64,000 nucleotides of DNA from Subtercola boreus (GCF_006716115.1 NZ_VFOO01000001.1:2480001-2544000), one strand, 5' to 3'; positions 7,645 through 18,898 are shown, counted from the stretch's first letter. Made by a program: numbers and translations. The notes: generated by a model not told the origin, from the sequence alone.

Positions 7645-8731
7645 CGGCGCGGAGACCCCTGCGGGCGGGCTCTTCGACGATGTAGTAGGTTGCCGCACCG
7701 AGCCCGACGACACCGATGAGGAGTCCGGTGAGCACGGCGAGCCGAACGACGATCGAGCCCGCGGCGAGCGTCTCGATCGGAATCACCTTCACCGCGACCG
7801 TGAACAGCATGAAGTGCGTCATGTAGACAGAGAACGAGATCTTGCCGCCCCAGACGGGCACTCTGCCGGCCATGAACCGGCTGATCGGCCCCGTTCCCCC
7901 CGCGAGCCCGAGGAGGATGAGGAGCAGGAAGGGAAGGGCGAAGGCGGGGAACACGATGACCGTGTCCTGCGGCGCGAGGTAGGCGGCCACGACGACACCC
8001 ACCACACCGACGACGACCAGGAGGTCGAACTTCGGGCTCTGCTTCAGGGCACCCAGCGAACGCCAGAGCCAGTAGGCAAGGCAGCCCGCGAGGAAACCGA
8101 CGATGATGCGCAGCCAGATCAGCACGTAGCCCGCCCAGTAGACCCACGACTCCGCGCTGTTGACGACGAGCGGAATCGTGATCATGCCGACGGCGAGAAC
8201 CACCACGATCAGCCCGACCGTCACCGCCCGTGACCGGATGCGCCAGATCGCCCGGGCGATCAGAGGGAATGCCAGGTAGGCCGCAGCCTCCGCGCAGATC
8301 GACCACGCCGGATTGTTCAGAGCGAAGGCGGGAGGGATCGACTGCAGCATCAGCACATTCATCACCACGTTGAGCGGGGTGTACTGCCCGTTGGTGTTGA
8401 GATTGAGGCCGACGGCCGCCGCTCCGATCACCAGTGCGACGAAGACGATCACGGTGAACAGGTGCACGGGGTAGATCCGGGCGAAACGCAGGAAGAGGAA
8501 GCTGCGGACGGCGCCCGGTGCGGGCTTCCGCAGCTTGTCCATGTACGTGTACGAGATGATGAAGCCGCTCAGCATGAAGAAGAAGTCCACACCGAGGTTA
8601 CCGGCATTCAGCAGCGGGACGAACGGAGCGACATTCGGGAAGAGCGGTGTGAAGAGCTCGTACAGGTGGAACAGCACCACCCAGGCTGCGGCGAAAGCAC
8701 GCACGCCAGTCAGGCTTGCTATCACTCTCAC
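7502..8731 (-). CDS. Acyltransferase family 3 (membrane O-acyltransferase)
   Basis: This 409-residue protein begins with the AT3 motif ASLTGVRAFAAAWVVLFHLY (catalytic His region), followed by FFFMLSGFIISY, RFARIYPVHLF and about ten transmembrane helices. These proteins acylate sugars of exported polysaccharide or lipid. The start is a GTG at 8731 preceded by GGGGAG; although the frame remains open for about 1.7 kb upstream, that part is antisense to the flippase. The AT3 core ends near residue 358 (EEPARRG). The last 47 or so residues are Arg/Pro/Ala-rich and antisense to the glycosyltransferase, so they may be run-on. Confidence 0.88.
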   Translation of the reverse strand: MRVIASLTGVRAFAAAWVVLFHLYELFTPLFPNVAPFVPLLNAGNLGVDFFFMLSGFIISYTYMDKLRKPAPGAVRSFLFLRFARIYPVHLFTVIVFVALVIGAAAVGLNLNTNGQYTPLNVVMNVLMLQSIPPAFALNNPAWSICAEAAAYLAFPLIARAIWRIRSRAVTVGLIVVVLAVGMITIPLVVNSAESWVYWAGYVLIWLRIIVGFLAGCLAYWLWRSLGALKQSPKFDLLVVVGVVGVVVAAYLAPQDTVIVFPAFALPFLLLILLGLAGGTGPISRFMAGRVPVWGGKISFSVYMTHFMLFTVAVKVIPIETLAAGSIVVRLAVLTGLLIGVVGLGAATYYIVEEPARRGLRAVRLPRRRSPRATPRRIARTHSPSSIAPAVPAHASTAPEVRTRHRAVR

Positions 8732-8807
8732 GCCGTACTCCCCACTCACCCCCCGAGGTTCGGTAGACCCGAAGGCCACGCTAACCGGCAGGGGGCCTGT
8801 CCGAACG

Positions 8808-8865
8808 CCCCAGTAGGGGGTTCCCCTGTTGGGGTCTCCCCCGGAGGGGGGGTCACCCTTTTGGG
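8808..8865. promoter_or_regulatory. Array of four CCCC-N4-GGGG palindromes
   Basis: The 264-bp gap between the divergent acyltransferase (8731) and flippase (8996) genes holds four consecutive palindromes: CCCC-AGTA-GGGG (8808-8819), CCCC-TGTT-GGGG (8823-8834), CCCC-GGAG-GGGG (8839-8850) and CCC-TTTT-GGG (8856-8865). Centres are spaced 15, 16 and 16 bp apart, about one and a half helical turns. The spacer bases differ while the arms are kept, as expected for protein binding sites rather than simple repeats. Function is inferred. Confidence 0.5.
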
Positions 8866-8995
8866 TCAATTCCAGACCGGGCGGGACACCCTCTCCGGCT
8901 AGGATGATCGTCACCCTGCAGGTTCTCCGCCGCACCCGCATTCCCTGTGCGGTAGCCGGTTCAGAACCCGTCGCCCGACCCCGAAACGGATTGAG

Positions 8996-10273
8996 ATGCT
9001 CCGTCACTTCGCTGGCCTCGGCGCAGCAGGAAGCTGGATGATCGCCGGTCGCGGTGTGGGCTTCCTCTGGACCATCCTCCTGCTCAGCGCCCTCGGGCTC
9101 GGCGACTACGGCATCTACGCGACGGCCTGTGCGTTCGCGGCGATCATCTCGGCACCGCTCGAGAACGTGTTCGTCGTGCGGAGCGTTCGCGTCGACACCG
9201 CCGAGTACGAGCGCGAACGCTCCACCCGGTTGCTCCTCGGCGTGCTGCTGATCGTGGCGGGCGTCGTGCTCTACCCGTTCACCCTCACCCTCGCGTTCGC
9301 CCTGGTGTTCGCGGGCGGCGAGATGGTGTTCAACGCCTACAAGAGCCTCCCGCTCCGGAACGGCCAGCCCGCTGCGGTGATGAGACTGGATGCCCTGCGG
9401 CAGTTCAGCTCGATCGGTGCCGCGACGATCTACCTCTTTGCCGCGGGCGAGTCGGCCACGCTTCCGGTGGCCCTGGCGCTCTACCTGGCGCCGTACGCGG
9501 TCGTGCTCGTGCTGTCGGCGGTGCGCTGCTGGGGAACCCTGCCCGCTGTCCCGGGTGGGCTCCGCGAGAACGTGCTGCTGCTCGGCGATGCGTTCATCAT
9601 CAGCCTCTACCTGCAGGGCGACATTGTGCTGCTGGGCATCCTGAGCTCTGACGAGACCGTCGGGGCCTACTCGGTCGCGTCGCAGATCGCCCTGGCCCTC
9701 TCCGTTCTCGGCCAGCTGTACGCCCAGAGCTTCAACGTGCGGCTCCGCGAGAGCCACGGCGATCCTGCGGCCGGGCCCAGGCCGAAGTTCCTCCTCGGCC
9801 TCGCCGCGTTCTTCGCGCTCGGTTCGTTCGTCGTCGGTGTGCTGCTCATCCTGGTCGGCTGGCACAGCGAGATCGGGGTCGTCCTCCTCGTGATGAGTCT
9901 GTTCGCCGGCCTCCGCACCATCGACAACGCGTGGACGACGGTGCTCTACATCCAGCACCGCGACGGCCCGAGGATCGCCCACGCCGGAATCGCGCTCGCG
10001 CTGAAGTTCGCCGGCATCCTGCTGTTGATCCTCGCCGCCGGCTGGCCCGCCGCCCTCGCTGCCGCCGTTGCAGCCGTGCTGGCCGAGGCGTACCTCTGCC
10101 TCCTGTACACCAGACTCGTGCACCGTCCCCTGCCTCAGCGGGACACAATTGACGAAGGGGAGGCGATGAGCGTGGAACTGACGACCACTGACGAGCTGGC
10201 GCCCGACCTGGTGACTCCCGACGCCCTCGCCCGCGAGATCGAGTCGCCCGACAGCACGAAGGAACCCCGGTGA
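8996..10273 (+). CDS. Wzx-like polysaccharide flippase
   Basis: This 425-residue protein has about 12 hydrophobic segments and the overall pattern of the MATE/Wzx (polysaccharide transport) superfamily, starting RHFAGLGAAGSWMIAGRGVG. It is predicted to flip the undecaprenyl-linked EPS repeat unit across the membrane. A polar 45-residue acidic tail follows the last helix. It is the first gene of a four-gene run (flippase, glycosyltransferase, polymerase, acyltransferase) in which every junction overlaps by 1-4 nt, so it is an operon. The palindrome array at 8808-8865 lies 130 bp upstream. Confidence 0.82.
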   Translation: MLRHFAGLGAAGSWMIAGRGVGFLWTILLLSALGLGDYGIYATACAFAAIISAPLENVFVVRSVRVDTAEYERERSTRLLLGVLLIVAGVVLYPFTLTLAFALVFAGGEMVFNAYKSLPLRNGQPAAVMRLDALRQFSSIGAATIYLFAAGESATLPVALALYLAPYAVVLVLSAVRCWGTLPAVPGGLRENVLLLGDAFIISLYLQGDIVLLGILSSDETVGAYSVASQIALALSVLGQLYAQSFNVRLRESHGDPAAGPRPKFLLGLAAFFALGSFVVGVLLILVGWHSEIGVVLLVMSLFAGLRTIDNAWTTVLYIQHRDGPRIAHAGIALALKFAGILLLILAAGWPAALAAAVAAVLAEAYLCLLYTRLVHRPLPQRDTIDEGEAMSVELTTTDELAPDLVTPDALAREIESPDSTKEPR

Positions 10274-11358
10274 CACGCACTCTGGACTTCCTGCTCGCCA
10301 AAGACCCGGTGGTCGAACGCACCGGCGACATGACGATGGCGTCCCTCGTGATGGATCTCGCAGCCGAGGCCTACTCGGTGCGCTACATCTGCCTCGCGAA
10401 GACGTCCGGCAGCCGCGGCGCCAACACGCTGGTGGAGAAGCCGCAGGTGTCCGCACCCCGGCTCCTGCTGAAGTCGGCCCGTGAGCGCCGGAGTCTCGTG
10501 CACACCCGCTTCACCGTCCCCGGCATCACGAGCGCCATCGAGGCGAGCGACGCCGACACGTTCGTCGCCGACCACTCCTATATGGCCGAGCCGTTCGCCG
10601 CCTCATCGCGGGCCGGCGACGACCTGCGGGTGAACTCCGTCGTCTCCGAATCGTATGTCTGGAGCTCGTCGCACGGCGTCGTCGGGCGCGCCCAGAAGGC
10701 GGCGATCGAACGCGACCAGCTGCGGGTCGCACGGCTCGCCCGCTCGCTCGCGACCTACGACGCCGAGGAGGCCGTGGAGTACCGCGCCCAGGGCGTCTCG
10801 CACGCCCGCTGGCTCGAGCTGAGCCTCGAACCTGCCCCGAGCCACGACCACACCGGCAGCGCGCCCCGCCTCGCCTTCATGGGTGACCGCACGTGGGCCC
10901 CCAACCAGGAGGGCTACGAGCAGTTGCTTCAATGGTGGCCGCGCATCGCCCAGGGCATCCCGGATGCCGAACTGATCATCATCGGCAGACCGGCGAAGCT
11001 CCTGCCCCTGCCAGAGGGCGTGCGGGACCTCGGTTTCGTCGACGACCTCGACGCAGCGCTCAACTCGAGCCGCGCCATCCTCGCTCCCATCCGCACCGGA
11101 GGCGGTGTGCGGGTGAAGATCCTCGACGCGGCCAAACGGGGCATCCCGCTCGTGGCCACCCGCACCGCCATCGGATCGCTCGCTGAGATGTTCTCGCTCG
11201 AGGCGAGCGACACCGAAGACGCGTTCGTCGAGGCGGCCCGGCGCATGCTGCTCGACCCGGAGGCGTCCAGGCGCGAAGGGGCGCGTCTCTACCAGCAGAA
11301 CCGCGAACGCTGGGAGTCCCGGGTACCCCACACCGCCGTCGCCGAGTGGCTCGCCTGA
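10270..11358 (+). CDS. Glycosyltransferase, GT4-like
   Basis: This 362-residue product starts at a GTG overlapping the flippase stop (GTGA). The C-terminal half is a clear GT-B donor domain: RLAFMGDRTWAPNQEGYEQL, AELIIIGRP and GGGVRVKILDAAKRGIPLVA, where a Lys-x-x-(D/E) motif replaces the commoner E-X7-E. It most resembles glycosyltransferases of the Glyco_trans_1_4 group. It is probably the third sugar transferase of the EPS repeat unit. No initiating phosphoglycosyltransferase is seen in the window, so that step must be encoded elsewhere. Confidence 0.82.
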   Translation: MTRTLDFLLAKDPVVERTGDMTMASLVMDLAAEAYSVRYICLAKTSGSRGANTLVEKPQVSAPRLLLKSARERRSLVHTRFTVPGITSAIEASDADTFVADHSYMAEPFAASSRAGDDLRVNSVVSESYVWSSSHGVVGRAQKAAIERDQLRVARLARSLATYDAEEAVEYRAQGVSHARWLELSLEPAPSHDHTGSAPRLAFMGDRTWAPNQEGYEQLLQWWPRIAQGIPDAELIIIGRPAKLLPLPEGVRDLGFVDDLDAALNSSRAILAPIRTGGGVRVKILDAAKRGIPLVATRTAIGSLAEMFSLEASDTEDAFVEAARRMLLDPEASRREGARLYQQNRERWESRVPHTAVAEWLA

Positions 11359-12788
11359 TGCGCCGGCGCATCCTCGTCATCGCCGCCATGCTGGCCGGGG
11401 CCGTCATCCTGTTCCTCGCCCTCCGCCAGGGCACGTTCATCTCTATCGCTGTCGGGCTCGTGGTCATGGCGCTTCCGATCGTGGTGCTCCTGGGCATCCG
11501 TCGACCCACCGTGTACGGCTGGGCCTTCGGTATCGTCCTCGGCCTGGCCCCGTTCGCCACCCTCCCCGGCACCGGGACCCAACTCGTCTTCTTCCTCGCG
11601 CTGGCCTTCATCATCGTCGCGATCGTGCACGCCGGGGAGCGGGAACGCGGCCCCCGCACGTCGACCATCGGCATCTGGATGGGCCTCACCATCGCCGCCT
11701 GCCTCATCTCGATGATCGCCACCTTCACCGGGGCAGAGTCTCTGAACCAGTGGGCCCGGTGGGCGCTGGCCTCCGTGCTCGTCTGCTTCGGGGTCTGGAT
11801 GTCGCCCACCCTCCGCCTCGCCCTCAGCCGCGCCTTCGTGGTCGGTGCCTGCGGCGGTGCGGTGCTGTCGATCGTCCTGAGCGTCGTCGACAAGACCGGC
11901 GCCTTCGTGCAGGGTCTCACCGTCATCGGCTACGGCGGTGCCGGCAGCCCGATCGTGCGCACCGTGGAGGTGAGCGGTTCCCTGTCGGTGCGGGCCACGG
12001 GGCTCTACACCGACCCGAACACCGCCGGCCTCTTCTTCTTCATGGCGCTCGCTGTCGCCGCATACGTCTTCGCCGGCCGGCTGCGCGTGCTGGCGATGAT
12101 CGTGCTGGTCGTCGGCATCGCCGCCACCCTCAGCCGTTCGGCGATCATCTCGGTGATCTTCGCGGTCGTCATCATTCTGCTCATCCAGAACCAGTCGGCC
12201 GTGCGGCGGCTCATCATCGGTATCGTCAGCGCGGTGGCCATCGGCTTCCTCGCCCTGACCCCGAGCATCGCCGGGCGGATCACCGGTTCGTTCAGCAATT
12301 CCGACAAGGGCGCCCTCGACCGCATCGCCGCCTTCCAGAACTATCCGGGGCAGCTCGAGGGCCACTGGATCTTCGGCCGCGGCTGGGCGTTGCGGGAGTT
12401 CGTCGACTCGTCGTACGGCTACCTCGTCAACCATGTGGCGAACACGCCGCTCCTCGTGGTGTACCGGGGCGGGATCTTCGCGGGCCTCGCCTTCCTGGCG
12501 CTGCTCATCGTCGGCCTGGCGGTGGCCGTGCGGGGCCTCCGATCGACGGAGATCGGCTTCGGCATGATGGGGGCCGCGTTCTTCGGTCTCGTGCTCATCG
12601 CCTTCCAACTCGACTTCCCTGTGGTCACCGTTCCTCCGCTCACCATGGCCTTCTCGATCCTCCTGATGAACCTGGGAGTCGCCGGTCGGGAATCGCCGGG
12701 CGTGCCGCCGGGCATCCATTCGCCGTCTGCGGCACGCACACGCACCCGCACACGCACACCTCAGCGACAGGGGGCCCTCACCTCATGA
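11358..12788 (+). CDS. O-antigen polymerase/ligase-like protein (Wzy)
   Basis: This 476-residue membrane protein has about 11 transmembrane segments and the signature region LYTDPNTAGLFFFMALAV ... ATLSRSAIISVIF found in Wzy polymerases and O-antigen ligases. Wzy enzymes join lipid-linked repeat units on the outer face of the membrane. The ATG at 11358 overlaps the previous stop (TGATG); a GTG at 11346 in the same frame is less likely. The C-terminal end is Thr/Arg-rich. Its stop overlaps the start of the acyltransferase. Confidence 0.85.
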   Translation: MRRRILVIAAMLAGAVILFLALRQGTFISIAVGLVVMALPIVVLLGIRRPTVYGWAFGIVLGLAPFATLPGTGTQLVFFLALAFIIVAIVHAGERERGPRTSTIGIWMGLTIAACLISMIATFTGAESLNQWARWALASVLVCFGVWMSPTLRLALSRAFVVGACGGAVLSIVLSVVDKTGAFVQGLTVIGYGGAGSPIVRTVEVSGSLSVRATGLYTDPNTAGLFFFMALAVAAYVFAGRLRVLAMIVLVVGIAATLSRSAIISVIFAVVIILLIQNQSAVRRLIIGIVSAVAIGFLALTPSIAGRITGSFSNSDKGALDRIAAFQNYPGQLEGHWIFGRGWALREFVDSSYGYLVNHVANTPLLVVYRGGIFAGLAFLALLIVGLAVAVRGLRSTEIGFGMMGAAFFGLVLIAFQLDFPVVTVPPLTMAFSILLMNLGVAGRESPGVPPGIHSPSAARTRTRTRTPQRQGALTS

Positions 12789-14053
12789 GCGAACAACGAC
12801 TGATGCCCGAGGGCAGCACGCTGCCCAGACGCTTCATCGGCCTCGACGGCCTGCGCGGCGTGCTCGCGATCTGCGTCGTCCTCGTGCACGCCACCGCCCA
12901 GTTCAACCCCCAGGTACTGAACACCCTGCACATCGAGATCCTCGGCCAGGCGATCGTGGTCTTCTTCGTGCTGTCGGGCGTGCTGATCTACTGGCCGTTC
13001 CTGAACGCGATCCTGGATGGCCGGCCGCTGCCCTCGATCGGCAGGTACGCACGGGCGCGGGTCTTCCGGGTCTATCCGGCCTACGTCGTCGCATTTTTCG
13101 TCGCGAACTTCGCCCTCGGAGCCGTCTTCGTACTGAACGCGATGACGACGGTGCACTCGGGCAACGACAACGGCACAGGCACCATCACAAACCCCTGGTC
13201 GGTACTCGCGCACATCACCCTGGTCCAGAACTTCATCCCGGGCGAGCTGCAGACCGGGCTGAGCGCGTCATGGACGCTGACGAGCGAGCTCACCTTCTAC
13301 CTGCTGCTGCCGTTCCTCTGCATCGGAGCGGCCAGCCTCGCCCGCCGACTGAAGATCAACCGCGTGCTCGCCGTCGCCCTGCCCGGAATCGTGCTGATCG
13401 TGATCGGCGTCTCGTCGCACATCATCTCTGCGCTCTGGCTCCACCAGAGCGGCATCTCGCTGCTCGACTCGGAGTGGGGACCGACCTGGCAGGCGGTCTT
13501 CACGCGCAGCTTCTTCAGCTGGGCCGACAACTTCGGCTGGGGAATGCTGGTCGGCGTCGCCGTGTCGGTCTGGTACCGCCGCGGAGGTTTCCGGTTCGGC
13601 CGGCTCTCCGTGCGCACGGTGGCCTGGATCCTCATCCCCGTCGGCCTCGTCACCTCGGGCGTCAGCTTCCTCCGCTTCCCCTCGTTCATCGGAATCTTCT
13701 TCGCGATCTTCAGCGCCGGGCTCGTGCTGCTGCTGATGATCCCTATGAAGAACGGCAAGATCTGGGCGCTCTCGCGCATCCTCGACAACCGGGTGCTGTT
13801 CTGGCTCGGAACCATCTCGCTCAGCCTCTATGTCTGGCACTTCCCGGTGATCATCGTGCTCTACCGGCTCGGCTGGATCGCGGGTGACGACTGGCTCGGG
13901 TGGGCCTGGAACACGGTGCTCGTCTTCGCCGTAGCCGTCGCCATCGCCTCGCTCAGCTACCGGTTCGTCGAACTGCCGGCCATCCGCTCGCTCCGCACGA
14001 AGAAGAAGCCTGCCAGCAGCGATCGGGCGGCTGTCAATACCTCGTCACGGTGA
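12785..14053 (+). CDS. Acyltransferase family 3 (membrane O-acyltransferase)
   Basis: This 422-residue AT3 enzyme starts with RFIGLDGLRGVLAICVVLVH, containing the conserved His of the family, then VVFFVLSGVLIYWPF and RARVFRVYPAYVV, with about ten transmembrane helices. It closes with LSLYVWHFPVIIV and FVELPAIRS, standard AT3 C-terminal motifs. The ATG overlaps the polymerase stop (ATGA). This is the second AT3 gene of the locus, so the polysaccharide probably carries more than one acyl group. It ends with a 20-bp convergent overlap with the glycoside hydrolase gene. Confidence 0.9.
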   Translation: MSEQRLMPEGSTLPRRFIGLDGLRGVLAICVVLVHATAQFNPQVLNTLHIEILGQAIVVFFVLSGVLIYWPFLNAILDGRPLPSIGRYARARVFRVYPAYVVAFFVANFALGAVFVLNAMTTVHSGNDNGTGTITNPWSVLAHITLVQNFIPGELQTGLSASWTLTSELTFYLLLPFLCIGAASLARRLKINRVLAVALPGIVLIVIGVSSHIISALWLHQSGISLLDSEWGPTWQAVFTRSFFSWADNFGWGMLVGVAVSVWYRRGGFRFGRLSVRTVAWILIPVGLVTSGVSFLRFPSFIGIFFAIFSAGLVLLLMIPMKNGKIWALSRILDNRVLFWLGTISLSLYVWHFPVIIVLYRLGWIAGDDWLGWAWNTVLVFAVAVAIASLSYRFVELPAIRSLRTKKKPASSDRAAVNTSSR

Positions 14054-15584
14054 CGACTCCGGTCGTGGCCGACCAGACGATTCGACCGTGCACGAAGTCG
14101 TTCGCCCGGCTCCCGTCGGAGGCGAAAGTGTACTCGTCGGTCTTCGCCGCCCCGAGAGCCGACGTCCATTTGGCAAGGATGACGCCTGCGACGGCGTGCG
14201 CCCCCGTGGCAGCCGTGTAGAAGATGCGGAACCCACCTGCCCTGTCGTAGTCCTGGTAGGTGTTGGCGAAGGCGCTCTTCGGCACGAAGTGGTAGAGCCG
14301 GGCCAGCGTCGCAACAGCCGGTGGCGAGCTGAACCAGCCGTTCGGAGTCTGGTAGCGACTGCCGTTCTCGCATTCCTGTACAGCTCCGGTTCCCATCGCG
14401 TAACTGACCGACACGACGGCACCGAGTGCAGGATCGGCATTGTTCTTGAAGGCCGTTCCGCGGGTGCTGAGCGGAAGGCCAGACGCCTGGAGCCGTTTCA
14501 CGGTCGCCAACGACTTCTTCGCGACGAACGTCGACGAGACCACACCGTAGGTCTCGTTCGAGTTGTCGGTGACCGTGAAGATGTGGAACGGCCCGGCGTA
14601 CGAGACCTCGCCCCACTGCACGAGAGAGTTGTTGATCAGGGCGGCCTGCATCGTCTCCGAGACTCCGCCCGAGCCGGTCGGGGCGCCGTACTCGGTGATC
14701 CAGATCTTCTTCGACCCGTCACCGTTGGCCTTCATGACGGCGTGCAGTTCGATCATCCGTCGGGCCGGGGTGTTGTCCCAGAGAGTCGCGGCCGACAGCG
14801 AGTGCGTGTAGTCGTAGGGGTGGAAGGAGAAGGCGTCGAACGATCCCGCGACGCCTTCCGCATACATGGCGGTGATGAACCGGATCGGGTTCATCTGGCC
14901 GTCGACGTCGGCGGCCGGGCCGAGCGCTCCAGCGATGACCGTCGCAGCCGGATCCGCGGCCTTGATCGCGGGGTAGGCCGCCTTCACCATCGTGGCGTAG
15001 AAGGTGGGATCGGGGTCGGGTGCGAAATAGTCCCGGGCGTTCGGTTCGTTCCAGATCTCGTAGGCCGGGATCCTGCCCTTGTAACGCTTCGCCACTGCGC
15101 CGGCGAAGGTGGCGTAGAGCGCCGCCGTCTTCGGTCGCATCGTGCCGCCCGCGTTGCCGCCGTTCAGTGACGCCCAGGGCGGGCAGGTGGTGATGATGGC
15201 AAGGATCTTGAGGCTCCGCGCCCTCGCCTCCGTGACCGCATAGTCGAAGATGCCCCAGCTGAACGTCGTCGCGGTGGGCTGGGCGAGCACCCACATGATG
15301 TCGAAGCGAACGAGGGTTCCGCCGGACGAGACGATCGTGTCGAGGGTCTTCGCGATGTTCGCGCGGGTCTCGAAGAGGAGGGAGGAACCGGTCGAGTAGC
15401 CCACAGGGAAGGGCGCAGAGCGCGCGACGGCCGCATGCACTCCGGCAGCTGCGGGCGCCGCACCGGACCGGGCGGGGAGCGTGGCAGCGACCGCCGTGCC
15501 GCCGACAGCGGCCTGTGCCGCCACGACGGCCGTGCCCGCCGCCGCGCCCGCAAGGAGTTGCCTGCGTGACAGGTGGGGTGACAT
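14034..15584 (-). CDS. Tat-exported glycoside hydrolase (GH39/GH5-like, clan A)
   Basis: Predicted 516-residue secreted enzyme. The N terminus is a twin-arginine signal (SRRQLLAG at residues 6-13, followed by an Ala-rich hydrophobic stretch, cleavage near residue 33). The catalytic TIM barrel spans about 55-400, with YEIWNEPN giving the acid/base Glu180 and WITEYGAP giving the nucleophile Glu298, spaced as in clan GH-A. Residues 400-516 form a separate beta-rich domain of unknown type. Start 15584 gives a proper signal peptide; the open frame to 15737 does not. Sitting at the end of the EPS locus, it may trim or release the polysaccharide; the substrate is not known. The acid/base and nucleophile positions fit GH39-, GH5- or GH30-like enzymes. 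Confidence 0.85.
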   Translation of the reverse strand: MSPHLSRRQLLAGAAAGTAVVAAQAAVGGTAVAATLPARSGAAPAAAGVHAAVARSAPFPVGYSTGSSLLFETRANIAKTLDTIVSSGGTLVRFDIMWVLAQPTATTFSWGIFDYAVTEARARSLKILAIITTCPPWASLNGGNAGGTMRPKTAALYATFAGAVAKRYKGRIPAYEIWNEPNARDYFAPDPDPTFYATMVKAAYPAIKAADPAATVIAGALGPAADVDGQMNPIRFITAMYAEGVAGSFDAFSFHPYDYTHSLSAATLWDNTPARRMIELHAVMKANGDGSKKIWITEYGAPTGSGGVSETMQAALINNSLVQWGEVSYAGPFHIFTVTDNSNETYGVVSSTFVAKKSLATVKRLQASGLPLSTRGTAFKNNADPALGAVVSVSYAMGTGAVQECENGSRYQTPNGWFSSPPAVATLARLYHFVPKSAFANTYQDYDRAGGFRIFYTAATGAHAVAGVILAKWTSALGAAKTDEYTFASDGSRANDFVHGRIVWSATTGVVTVTRY

Positions 15585-15627
15585 CCCGGTACCCCCCGTC
15601 GATCGACGACCGGTCGCTCTGACCGTC

Positions 15628-15867
15628 TCAGCGGAGGGTAACCCATTTGGGGGAACTGCCCTGGCCGGCGACCCCCGAATGAGTGAACCGGGCGCGACTC
15701 GCGCATCCCTTCGACAGGACCCCGGGCATCCGGTCACGGTGCGTACGGCCCTCCTCGAGGTCGGCGCGGTGAATCATCCGACCGAGGCAGAGAGCGACCG
15801 CGATCGACACCGCAGGCCAGAGCAGGAAGCCGGCGACAATGACGGCGGGGAGAAGGGAAGGAGGCAT
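15628..15867 (-). CDS. Possible small membrane protein (doubtful)
   Basis: A 79-codon frame with one convincing N-terminal transmembrane segment (residues 4-30, PSLLPAVIVAGFLLWPAVSI) followed by a basic tail. The ribosome-binding site is weak. Its second half overlaps the CCC-N4-GGG sites in front of the glycoside hydrolase, which argues that at least the 3' part is not coding. It may be a real short membrane protein whose natural stop was lost, or a chance frame. Confidence 0.35.
   Translation of the reverse strand: MPPSLLPAVIVAGFLLWPAVSIAVALCLGRMIHRADLEEGRTHRDRMPGVLSKGCASRARFTHSGVAGQGSSPKWVTLR
15642..15684. promoter_or_regulatory. Two CCC-N4-GGG-type sites upstream of the glycoside hydrolase
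   Basis: CCC-ATTT-GGGG (15642-15652) and CCCC-GAAT-GAGT (15673-15684) lie 58-100 bp upstream of the hydrolase start. The two centres are 32 bp apart, exactly twice the spacing of the 8808-8865 array. The first aligns with 8852-8873 at 17 of 22 positions. Regulatory function is inferred. Confidence 0.42.
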
Positions 15868-15893
15868 GACAGAAGATCATACCTGAGAAAACC

Positions 15894-17048
<1,155 letters not shown>

Positions 17049-17079
17049 TCACACCGGGCCGGGCGTCAGCGGGTGGGCG

Positions 17080-18387
<1,308 letters not shown>

Positions 18388-18463
18388 AGGGGGGCTCCCG
18401 ACATCACGGTGAAAGGCGACTCCCCATTCTAGTTGTTCGAGCCGAGCCCCCGAGGAGGCCTCC

Positions 18464-18898
18464 GTGTCCGGAGCCGCACCCATCGTCCGCAACATCGCAG
18501 ACCTGCCCGGGTACCTGATCAGCACAGGAGACACCGTCGTACTCGCCGAGCTGGCCGGGCCTGCGCAGGGCAGCTCGGCCAGTGTGTTCCTCGAGATCTG
18601 GGAGCCGGGCGGGGCGCAGCCGCTGAACTCGCACGCCGACTCCGCCGAAACCTTCATCGTGCTCGCCGGAACCGGGGCAGCCCACTCGGACGACGCGGTC
18701 CTCCCCCTCGGCCCCGGCGACGTGCTGACGCTGCAGCCCGGCTCGGAACACCGGATCGTGAACACCTCGGCGACGGAGAAGCTCTACACCATCACCATCA
18801 TGGCTTCGGATGGCGGATTCGCCTCGCTCGTCACCGGGGGCACCCGGGTTCCGCTCACCGCGGCCGACCTCGGAGCGCTGGTCTCCGCTCTGGCGTGA
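18464..18898 (+). CDS. Cupin-domain protein
   Basis: This 144-residue single-domain cupin has motif 1 around [15 protein letters not shown] and motif 2 around [16 protein letters not shown], with two His and one Glu available for metal binding. The GTG start is preceded by GAGGAG. It diverges from lysC across a 76-bp promoter region. Stand-alone cupins have many roles (metal-dependent enzymes, sugar or ligand binding), so no reaction can be assigned. Confidence 0.8.
   Translation: MSGAAPIVRNIADLPGYLISTGDTVVLAELAGPAQGSSASVFLEIWEPGGAQPLNSHADSAETFIVLAGTGAAHSDDAVLPLGPGDVLTLQPGSEHRIVNTSATEKLYTITIMASDGGFASLVTGGTRVPLTAADLGALVSALA

Noticed and set aside
8732-10456. Upstream extension of the AT3 acyltransferase frame to 984 residues
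   Set aside because: It is antisense to the flippase and a glycosyltransferase, has low-complexity Glu/Arg/Gln composition and no domain; the GTG at 8731 has a good ribosome-binding site.
11750-12784. Frame extending the second AT3 gene upstream by 345 codons
   Set aside because: Arg/Pro-rich shadow of the polymerase gene; the ATGA overlap start at 12785 explains the acyltransferase.
1-15600. Secondary-metabolite gene cluster
   Set aside because: No polyketide, NRPS or terpene enzymes; the gene set is that of Wzx/Wzy polysaccharide synthesis.
15628-15867. Confident small membrane protein gene
   Set aside because: Kept only as a doubtful call: weak ribosome-binding site and overlap with the putative operator sites.
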